The notes under the pieces were generated by a model. It was not told where the DNA came from, did not search any database, and was given only the letters and a program-made list of their open reading frames with translations. From Gracilaria vermiculophylla (taxonomy: Eukaryota; Rhodophyta; Florideophyceae; Gracilariales; Gracilariaceae): DNA of 64,000 bases. The stretch spans positions 3,932,735 to 3,996,734 of the forward strand of contig JAHNZQ020000308.1 of NCBI GenBank assembly GCA_019155205.2, in the 5' to 3' direction. The translations under genes and the position numbers were made by a program. Positions 57,217 to 64,000 of the stretch are shown here, piece after piece. The stretch's first letter is position 1; every line of letters starts with the position of its first letter.

Positions 57217-57957
57217 TTAGTATATCGTAGCTACACCAGTAAGCTCGGAAGTCGACGGTAGCTCGTTAGCTTCCCCGGACCGAACATTTACCATGTCGTC
57301 TTGGTATGGAACGCGACAAACCGGACACGCTGACTTTACATCCTTCGCCAGCCATCCTTTGAGGCATGATGTATGGATGAGATGCAGACATTGTCCAGTA
57401 CTGACTTCTTCATCCTGTAATGGACCCAGACATATGGGGCACGGGTTTAGCTTCTCCTTCTCTGGTGCATCGAAAGTGAGAAGGTCATCGGTTTCCACTC
57501 GGTCTCCGGGGTGAGATGGTATCTGTGTGACTGAATGGGGGCGCTGAGCTATGGGGGCAGTGGTTGGGTAGTGGAATGGATGGGCTGCCCGTGGCGGTTG
57601 TGAAATTATATGATGCGGAAGTGTTTGCGTGATGTGTGAAGAAGTACTATTCCAACCTGGAGAGGATGTTACTATGTGATATGGGTTGTGATTTTGAACA
57701 AACGGGCCGTTAGCGCCCGAGTTTGACTGGAGAGAAGTTGGTGGTGGTGAGGCTTGCCCTTGCCAAGGTGGCGCTGGATACCCCGAGTTGTTGTTGTGGC
57801 CAACAGCGCTGTTTTCGGCCGTCGCAGCTGTCCGTTCTCGTCGCTTCCGATCGCGGCGAAGGGAAAAGATACCTACAAGGAAACACATAAAGGATAGTAC
57901 GACAGACACAACGACGAAAAGCATGATGTTGAACCCAGATTGCATCGTAGATCCCAT
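57217..57957 (-). CDS. RING-H2 membrane protein 3, probable 5'-leader intron (246 aa)
   Basis: A span at about residues 10-32 (IMLFVVVSVVLSFMCFLVG) precedes RRDRKRRER, a Pro/Ser/His-rich linker and the RING-H2 finger CPICLGPL ... CLHLIHTSCLKGWLAKDVKSACPVCR, which is most similar to gene 1 (both have KGWLAKDV). The start MGSTMQSG at 57957 is chosen because a splice acceptor (TTTGTAG, 57992) lies just upstream, pairing with a GTGAGT donor at 58117 (126 bp). No reading frame passes through that intron into the RING frame, so it is probably in the leader. The ORF is open to 58023 if the intron is not used. Confidence 0.85.
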   Translation of the reverse strand: MGSTMQSGFNIMLFVVVSVVLSFMCFLVGIFSLRRDRKRRERTAATAENSAVGHNNNSGYPAPPWQGQASPPPTSLQSNSGANGPFVQNHNPYHIVTSSPGWNSTSSHITQTLPHHIISQPPRAAHPFHYPTTAPIAQRPHSVTQIPSHPGDRVETDDLLTFDAPEKEKLNPCPICLGPLQDEEVSTGQCLHLIHTSCLKGWLAKDVKSACPVCRVPYQDDMVNVRSGEANELPSTSELTGVATIY

Positions 57958-58456
57958 GACACATGCACGGTGCTTTGACGTACTCAAGCACCTACAAATA
58001 TTCAGCACCGGTGTGTTGAACACTTTCAGTTATGTAGAATTTAACACGGTGAATGGGAAACACTAGTGGAGAATGACCAATCAACAAGCGAAAGCGGTGT
58101 CGGTTAAGCAAACTCACCTTGCTCAAGATCGTGGGGAATTCTGAGTGATACTTTTGTTACTGCTTGAGTGTCACCACACAGGAGGCGCCGTCGGGTCAGT
58201 AGACGTGACACGTGTGGCGATATTGGTAATCTAATGCGCTGGAAGAAATGACCTGCCTCCTGTCAGAGTACAAGATTGTTTCTACGCAAAGCATCATTTA
58301 TGAAAATGTTACAGTTTTCTGACATGACTGGCGAGCATTTGCGTGCATCGACTTTGCTCCCAAAACATGAATTGCTTCAGCGGTGAATGAACGAGTGATG
58401 AAGAGCCCGAGGCGATGTTCGCGATTCCAGCAGTGGTCGAGGGTTAAACCTTCGTG
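57958..58456. other. 5' leader and promoter region of RING gene 3
   Basis: This contains the probable leader intron 57992-58117; otherwise nothing is recognised. Confidence 0.4.
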
Positions 58457-58808
58457 TCATACGGACGCCTTTGGAAGCTGATCCACGGTCTCTTTCGGTA
58501 CAGCATAGTACCAGACGTCAGAATCCTGTGCAAAGGAGGAGAACCAAATTCAGGAGTGGTGCCGGTCAGACTGTAGTCGAATGACTCACATGATTACGAT
58601 CATTAACGCTGACATTTGATGTTCTATCAGGCAGCAACTCTACATTAACAAAGACGCATCGACTTCCGTGCGCGCAGAGCAATGTGGCGAGATGCAAGTA
58701 GAGCAAAACTGGCGACGGTGATGTGGGGACCTGGCTGGAACAGTACAAGGTCACAAGTTTGCTTCTTGACACATTTTTGGGTCTGTCAGACCAGTCACTG
58801 GAACACAT
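58457..58808 (-). CDS. Unrecognised small two-exon gene (95 aa)
   Basis: Exon 1 (58590-58808) opens MCSSDWSDRPKNVSRSKL and ends SVNDRNH at a GTGAGT donor. Exon 2 (58457-58525), after a strong CTCCTCCTTTGCACAG acceptor, reads DSDVWYYAVPKETVDQLPK and stops. The 64-bp intron is in phase 0, and the junction gives a smooth polar-to-aromatic sequence. The middle (PVLLYLHLATLLCAHGSRCVF) is hydrophobic. I do not know the family. Further upstream exons are possible because coding-like sequence continues to about 58970. Confidence 0.42.
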
Positions 58809-60477
58809 ATCTTTGTCCAACAACCTTCGTCCACATCCGTGCTTTTTATTTGTCGTAACATGTAAACCTTTTTTTTAAGAGACCAGCACCAGGCATATCG
58901 CAAAAGAAGTACCTCTCTCATGTACACGACAAAGAACCTTTTTGTCCGAGACCAACGTATACTAGCGTCGCCCTTCATGCCGGAACAGTGCCTCATCGCT
59001 CATCGTTAGCACACACCGTGAAATGCAAATGAACCTTATCTCACCAAGCGCACAAATCGCAATGCAAACGGTTTTAATTGATCAAAAGGAAAGCAGTTGT
59101 GAGTTATCAAACATCATCCATGTTTCGGTGTGCGGTTCGCGTAGCTCATGATTTTGAGTACAAATCTGCTTTGAGGGCCTGCACAGTGGTAAACTACAAC
59201 GCAATTGAGACAGCCGCACTGCGCAAGATATTGACATACAGCGCTACACACTTGTATGTGAGACGGCCTCGAAAAAGCTGTGAATGTGATTGCTGCCCAC
59301 GCAGGGTCTGCAGCCGTGAGGCTTCGGCGGGAATGCTGTCTCAAAAGCGCTGCAGGATGGCTGGGCATTCCGGCCATCCTCCAGCTAAGGCCCACCGGAG
59401 TGCGCAGCATTGCGCGGGTTTGTTTCCCCGAATTTGAGCGATAGCAGGAGTGGGGGGAGGACTCAGCGCTTTGAAACATTTTGTGGAGATATCTCAAGGA
59501 CGCGGCTTCCGGTCGCAAGCGACGGAAGCGACGAAGGCGACGCGCAGCCGTCCGCGAGCGCTCTCACCAGAACATAATTTCTTCTGGGCGTACCAAACCA
59601 AGCCCGTGATTGCCTGACGAACACTGTCTGCCGCGTGGTTTTGTTTCAACCATCCCGACTGTTCACCTTCGATAACGGCTGCAGGGTTTCTTTTGCCAAC
59701 CCTACCTACACCTTCATTACCGGTCCCGTGGCAGGCAGACGGGCCCGCTACTGTAGCTGTCCCCGACGGGCAGACGTCGCTCAAACCAAAGAAACACATC
59801 CCGTTATACGCGCGCCAGTTGTGCGGCCTGTCGTGACTGTGCAGACTGTACACATGAGGTACAGTAGCAATGACCCCAGCTGCGCCGAGCACGGGGGCAT
59901 GCGCGCGCACTCACAAGCGAGGCTATAAAAAATTACACAAAACTTAACGCACGACTGAAGACAGTCACCCAAAGGCATCATTCCCACACGGACGTTGCGA
60001 AGTGCGCCGCGAGAAAAGTGCCGAATGAGCAGTGCGCTAGCGGGACATGCGATTTATGTAACCCGGCACAGGCGACGCATGAAGGGTGTGAGAGCGACAA
60101 AGACAACGACTGAAAACGTTTACAAGCACATGAGAGGGGGATAGGGGATGGCAACAGCAATAGCAGTACACATACGAGCGCACGTGCGCAGGCGTGCGTG
60201 GGCACGTGAAGGTGATGACCAACAACGGCTATGCGGCTCACATGATAACCGAGAAACAGAGTGGATGTGGGTGTGGTTGTGAGTGCAGGCGACGGGAGAA
60301 AATTGCGCTGTGAGGCTAGGTGAGAGCGCCAAGAACGAAGGTGGCACTGGCGGCGTGCATGACGGCTGGAGTGCACCACTCACAAACGAGTGGAAACGCA
60401 TGTGGTAATGAGATACGAACACAGCACACATTAGGTCCAAAAGTAAGACGAGGGCGGCAGCACGCGGCGGACAGGAT
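58809..60477. other. Intergenic, no gene supported
   Basis: Overlapping frames up to about 138 codons occur on both strands, without motifs. Confidence 0.45.
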
Positions 60478-60978
60478 TCAAAACGCGCTTGGGTGCGTTG
60501 GGCGATACATGTCCGGAGGTGGTGACGACGATTGCTGCGCAAAAGAGTGGTCCGGATGCAGACTGTTGGTGCCGGGCGGAACGGAAGTAGGCAAGTACTG
60601 TGCATTGTCGGCGCTTCTTCTTCTCCTCCATCGGAGTAGGAAAAAGTGGCCGACGAGGACGCACAGCAAGATGACGACCAAGGCGATGATGATTTCGAGA
60701 AAGTCAAACGTAAAGGAGTCGCCCTTGGATTCGGCCGGGAAGGCTGGGCTACCGCCGCTCAGGGTCTCGGGGGAGGGGAACGGCTCGGCTGATGCTTCCG
60801 AGGTGGGAAGCACCGGGCCATCGGTGGCCTGGGCGGCGGCGGCGGCGGCGGCGGGAGGCGACGGCTGGGCGGCGGGCGACGGGTCGGGCGCAGCGGAGGC
60901 GTCCACGACCTGGCGCAGCGCGGCGCCGAGGCGCGCGCTGCGCTGCGCGTCGAACGAAAAGGAGCACGCGTGGCGCAT
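60478..60978 (-). CDS. Single-span membrane protein beside RING gene 4 (166 aa)
   Basis: The ATG at 60978 gives an Ala/Pro/Ser-rich N-terminal region. One span follows at about residues 97-122 (FLEIIIALVVILLCVLVGHFFLL), then RWRRRR and a Pro/Ser-rich tail of about 40 residues. The span plus basic stop-transfer plus Pro-rich tail resembles the N-terminal half of RING proteins 1-3, but no RING follows. The frame extends far upstream over the antisense of RING gene 4 as low-complexity Ala/Gly/Arg, which I treat as a composition effect. No function is assigned. Confidence 0.55.
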   Translation of the reverse strand: MRHACSFSFDAQRSARLGAALRQVVDASAAPDPSPAAQPSPPAAAAAAAQATDGPVLPTSEASAEPFPSPETLSGGSPAFPAESKGDSFTFDFLEIIIALVVILLCVLVGHFFLLRWRRRRSADNAQYLPTSVPPGTNSLHPDHSFAQQSSSPPPDMYRPTHPSAF

Positions 60979-61187
60979 GACGACGGGCGGCGGCGGGGTG
61001 AACGCCAAACGAGACGTGGGCGCGCGTAGCGAGGCGTGGTGAGGGGCGCGGGCGACAACAGTAGCAGCCCGCGGCGCAGTGCGGCGCACCACGCGCAGCC
61101 AAGGCGCCAAAAGCACGCGCGGGCGACAGGCAACGCGCGCGCCGCGCTGTTGTCGCGTGCGCCAAATGGCGCGCATGCGATTTCGGG

Positions 61188-61832
61188 TCACGCAACCACG
61201 CTGTCCAGCAGCAGCTCGTACGGCACGCTGCGGAAGCGCGCGCCATAGCTTAACCACTCCTGCGCCGCCAGCGGCATCAGCAGCGCGTCGTGTGCGCCCA
61301 CCGCCGCCGCCGCCTGCAGCGGCGCTAGCGGCGCCAGCGGCGCCAGCGGCGCTAACGGCGCCAGCGTCATGCAGTCCACGCTCCACAGCGACCGCAGCGC
61401 GCGCTCGAAACGCGCCTCCTCCGCCGACAGCAACGGCTCCGGGAAGTGCCACGACTGCGCCGGCGCGCTCGCGATTAGCGGGTGGCGGCACACCGGGCAC
61501 GCCGCCCCCACCGCGGAAGACGCCAGCCACGTCTGCATGCAGTGCGCGTGCAGCAGGTGTAGACACTCCGCAGACACCACGGGCGCCGCGCCCAACGCCT
61601 CTAGGCAGATGGCGCACTCGTTGGCGGCCGCGCAGTCGGCCACCACGAACGGCTCGCTCAGCGGCGAGGCGGCGTCGTCGCCGCTTAGCAGCAGCTCCGC
61701 CGCGGCGCCACGCTCACGCAGCGCGGCGCGGTGCGACGCGGCCTCCGCGTCGGCCACGCGGGAACGCCCCCTTCGTCGTCGCCATCCGCTGCGCAGTGCG
61801 CGCCGCAGCGATTGCGACCACCACCGCGCCAT
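61188..61832 (-). CDS. RING-H2 protein 4 (214 aa)
   Basis: The RING-H2 finger is complete: CAICLEAL ... CLHLLHAHCMQTWL ... C-P-V-C, with 13 rather than 12 residues between ligands 6 and 7. The N-terminus (MARWWSQSLRRALRSGWRRRRGR) is very basic and there is no clear transmembrane span, unlike the other three. A C-terminal run of Ala-Pro-Leu triplets is coded by a 9-bp GC-rich tandem repeat near 61320-61370. The ATG at 61832 is the first; the frame opens earlier with GTG. It is a probable ubiquitin ligase. The very high GC content of this gene differs from RING genes 1-3. Confidence 0.78.
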   Translation of the reverse strand: MARWWSQSLRRALRSGWRRRRGRSRVADAEAASHRAALRERGAAAELLLSGDDAASPLSEPFVVADCAAANECAICLEALGAAPVVSAECLHLLHAHCMQTWLASSAVGAACPVCRHPLIASAPAQSWHFPEPLLSAEEARFERALRSLWSVDCMTLAPLAPLAPLAPLAPLQAAAAVGAHDALLMPLAAQEWLSYGARFRSVPYELLLDSVVA

Positions 61833-62202
61833 AGACGCGCCTCCGCGAGAGCACGGGCGCTTAGGGCAGATGCGCCGCGCGTAGCGTACCACGCTAGCGC
61901 CAGCTACGCCGACGTGCAGCCCGCGCGCTTTATGCAACGCTGTGTGGGGGGCGGCGCGCGCACAGCGAGCGAACGCGCGCAGTCGCCGCACTGGCGCAAC
62001 GCTCACGGTCGGCCGTTTTGCATTACAGCCGTATCACACGCGCAGCTCGTCCGTTCACCGCGACGCTCATCTCCGACCGCCGCCACTCACGACTATGTCA
62101 CCGAGCGCCGCCATCCTGTCGCCGTCGCCGCCGCCGCCGCTCGCCGCCGCCGCCAGCCGCGTGCGTCGCGTGACTCTTCTTCGAGCGGTTGCGCCGTCTC
62201 AC

Positions 62203-63432
62203 TTACGCCGTCCGTCCTACCCGTTTGGTTCCCTCACCTTTCTTGGCTGTTGACACCTCTCCTTCGGCTACCTCCCCTTCGGTTACCTCCCCTTCGACTA
62301 CCTCCTCCTCCTCTTCCTCTTCCACGTCTCCTCCGCCTATGCTCTGTTCCACCATCTCGCGAATCTTCTCCATTTTCTTCGCAGATACAATCATGGCCAT
62401 GCGCTTTTGCTTCACCCCGTCCTCAGATCCGCCCCAGTCCCAGCTTATGCTACACGTCGCGTGCTCGTACCACCCACTGTCCTCCACTCGACGGAATACA
62501 ACGCGCTCATCGACGGCCTTCTTTTCCACCCGCTGCCGCTTTTTCTTATTCCCCTCACTACCGTCCTTCTCCTTTTCCTCCTCGTAGCAAAACACCTCAC
62601 TTATATACAAGTACCACCCGAATCTGAAAGAGTCTCTTTGCTCCTGCGTCTTCTCATCCTCAGTTGCCCATTCAATTTCCAGCAACAACCCTTTCAGCAT
62701 GTTGGCAACAACCAGTGTGGGCATGTTCATCACCCTCTCGCACAGCACCAGTCCCATCCTCTCGCTTTCAAACCTGCCACTACCCTCCATGCACTTGTTC
62801 AAAAGAGTAATGAACCTCTCGTTCTTCTCCTTTTCCGCCACTTGAATCAACTTTCGTTTCAGGTCCTTCAGCACCTTTACATGCTCGCGCACGTTCAAGC
62901 ATGATATGAACCCAATTGGCGCCTCCTCTTCACTTAGACGAAGAGTTGTCCCGACTCGCGTTTGGTTGCACACGGCCTGCGCCACAGCGCGCGCAGTCGT
63001 AACTTGCTCTTTTCCTTTGCTTGTGCAGGTGCAAGCTTTGCAATATTTTGACACAAACATGGAAACTGCGTTCACGTCAGCCTCGCGTGGATCGAAAAAC
63101 TCTACGCTCAGTTCTACATCACTCTCATCCTCCTTATTTCTCGTTAACAAGATATCCTGTGCATATTCATTTTCTTCGTCATTTTCGTCAACATGGTCCG
63201 AGTCAAAAATGCCGTCTGAGTCGCTTCCTAATCCAATCAACGCCTTGCCAGGTCCTCGCAAACGCTCATCCTGTGCATTCCCAGCATTCTCTTCTGATGA
63301 TGCATAGTGCACGCAGTCTGCGGCCACATCGTCCGCTGCATCTGCGCTGGTCTGGTCACCTGTCGCTCCAGTACCATTTTCAGTTGTTTTGTTGTTATTC
63401 TTCTTGGGACCACTCCGTCTCCGTTTACCCAT
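62203..63432 (-). CDS. BCP1: BCCIP/Bcp1-family protein (409 aa)
   Basis: Bcp1 (BCCIP in animals) is a nuclear protein acting as chaperone for ribosomal protein uL14 and in nuclear export; animal BCCIP also binds BRCA2 and p21. It starts with a basic MGKRRRSGPKK, then an acidic segment with DSDGIFDSDHVDENDEENE. The core follows: VEFFDPREADVNAVSMFV, IGFISCLNVREH, the diagnostic RMGLVLCERVMNMPTLVV and MLKGLLLEIEWA, then FGWYLYISEVFC and YEHATCSISWDW. The tail is a Glu/Val repeat. It is a single exon. The frame continues upstream, but the TATTCACCAACA motif at 63484 suggests transcription begins just before this ATG. Confidence 0.92.
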   Translation of the reverse strand: MGKRRRSGPKKNNNKTTENGTGATGDQTSADAADDVAADCVHYASSEENAGNAQDERLRGPGKALIGLGSDSDGIFDSDHVDENDEENEYAQDILLTRNKEDESDVELSVEFFDPREADVNAVSMFVSKYCKACTCTSKGKEQVTTARAVAQAVCNQTRVGTTLRLSEEEAPIGFISCLNVREHVKVLKDLKRKLIQVAEKEKNERFITLLNKCMEGSGRFESERMGLVLCERVMNMPTLVVANMLKGLLLEIEWATEDEKTQEQRDSFRFGWYLYISEVFCYEEEKEKDGSEGNKKKRQRVEKKAVDERVVFRRVEDSGWYEHATCSISWDWGGSEDGVKQKRMAMIVSAKKMEKIREMVEQSIGGGDVEEEEEEEVVEGEVTEGEVAEGEVSTAKKGEGTKRVGRTA

Positions 63433-64000
63433 GTCGCGCCTGGTAACCTTTTTGTCACACACCAGAGAAATATTTACCTGCAGTGTTGGTGAATAAAGCG
63501 ATACCGCATTGCCCTGGCGGCGGTTCGTCAAAACTTTGGATGGATTCTTGACCATGCCAACATGCTCGGCGGCGCACGTTGGCTTGATAGAGCCATACAA
63601 AAAGAGCGTCGGCGATCAGTTTCCGTCGTAATTCGCGGTGATTGGCCGATTTCCAAAAACTTTATCGACACCTCTGTAGCAGTCCAAATCAGGTGGTCAC
63701 TTTTCGCTGCTGTAATGCACTGTGGTACGGTGCTTGTTGGCCAACTTGGAGCAGAATGAATGAGGCACCTGGTATGGCAGTCGTCATGGTAAGTACAATG
63801 CGTTTCAAAAACATATTACCCCTCAAAAGTGCGCCAAAACTGTACTGTAGACTAGATTTTGCACATAGTCTAGGTAGAATCGTTTCAAAAAGATATGTAC
63901 ACCGCCTTCTTTATAATAAAAATGGCTCGACGCCCGCCACTTTTCAAGCATGAACAGCTTCAAATCGTTAAGTTAAACGCCAAGAAACATTCCTACAGTG
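63433..64000. other. Upstream of BCP1; dispersed motif copies
   Basis: This holds the promoter motif at 63484-63495 and two copies of GTTTCAAAAA[CG]ATA at 63802 and 63882, matching a pair at 43354 and 43456. No gene is supported to the window end. Confidence 0.5.
63484..63495 (-). promoter_or_regulatory. TATTCACCAACA motif upstream of BCP1
   Basis: Identical 12-mer to that at 1329, 52 bp before the ATG of BCP1. Confidence 0.4.

Noticed and set aside
61188..61617. Upstream extension of the single-span protein over RING gene 4
   Set aside because: It is Ala/Gly/Arg low-complexity in a frame overlapping the RING coding sequence; the RING frame has clear motifs and the extension has none.

Overview
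The window is nuclear DNA from a plastid-bearing eukaryote. A red alga (rhodophyte) fits best, although the species cannot be named from the sequence. Support: most genes are single-exon; the few introns are short (about 64-132 bp) with GTRAGT-like donors, CTAAC-like branch sites and YAG acceptors. Eukaryotic core genes (MLH1, RPB8, NTF2, LSM1, ADAT3, PWP1, PEX19, BCP1) sit beside plastid-type genes (a TatA/Tha4 translocase subunit, thiamine phosphate synthase, a cyanobacterial-looking MiaB, an ORANGE-like DnaJ zinc-finger protein). Several plastid-type proteins begin with a short leader carrying Phe near the N-terminus, as red-algal transit peptides do, without the bipartite leader of secondary plastids. 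A run of exactly 100 N (43708-43807) marks a scaffold gap.

Layout. 0-8.3 kb: an unrecognised membrane protein, a two-exon ThiE, and a 1669-residue PARP-family protein with two WGR domains separated by a large hexapeptide repeat and with its catalytic His changed to Ser. 9.5-17.5 kb: three tandem paralogous six-span membrane proteins resembling the Rolling-stone/FAR-17a/AIG1 superfamily, with very GC-rich spacers and a 91-bp poly-C tract. 18-31 kb: MLH1, an AT-rich island, an unrecognised single-span coiled-coil protein, a two-exon LYR protein, ADAT3, LSM1, PWP1 and a fucosyltransferase-like enzyme. 31-34.4 kb: sparse, with a microsatellite and an unresolved run of exon-like segments. 34.5-41.7 kb: MiaB fused to a parvulin-like domain, TatA, a three-exon RCK/MAK-like kinase, RPB8 and NTF2. 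41.7-45.2 kb: sparse, partly AT-rich, with the gap and dispersed repeats. 45.2-52 kb: PEX19, ORANGE-like protein, a Gfo/Idh/MocA dehydrogenase, a GST and a CA1Pase-like double phosphoglycerate-mutase protein. 54-63.4 kb: four RING-H2 proteins on one strand with small membrane proteins between them, then BCP1/BCCIP.

There is no operon logic. Genes are individually transcribed, and several neighbours converge with very short gaps (GST/CA1Pase-like 7 bp, ADAT3/LSM1 23 bp, MiaB/TatA 59 bp). Functional themes are DNA repair and PARP signalling, tRNA modification (ADAT3, MiaB), RNA metabolism (LSM1, RPB8, PWP1), plastid biogenesis (TatA, ORANGE-like, ThiE), and membrane proteins including a local RING-H2 expansion. 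All family assignments come from reading motifs by eye; no database search was possible.
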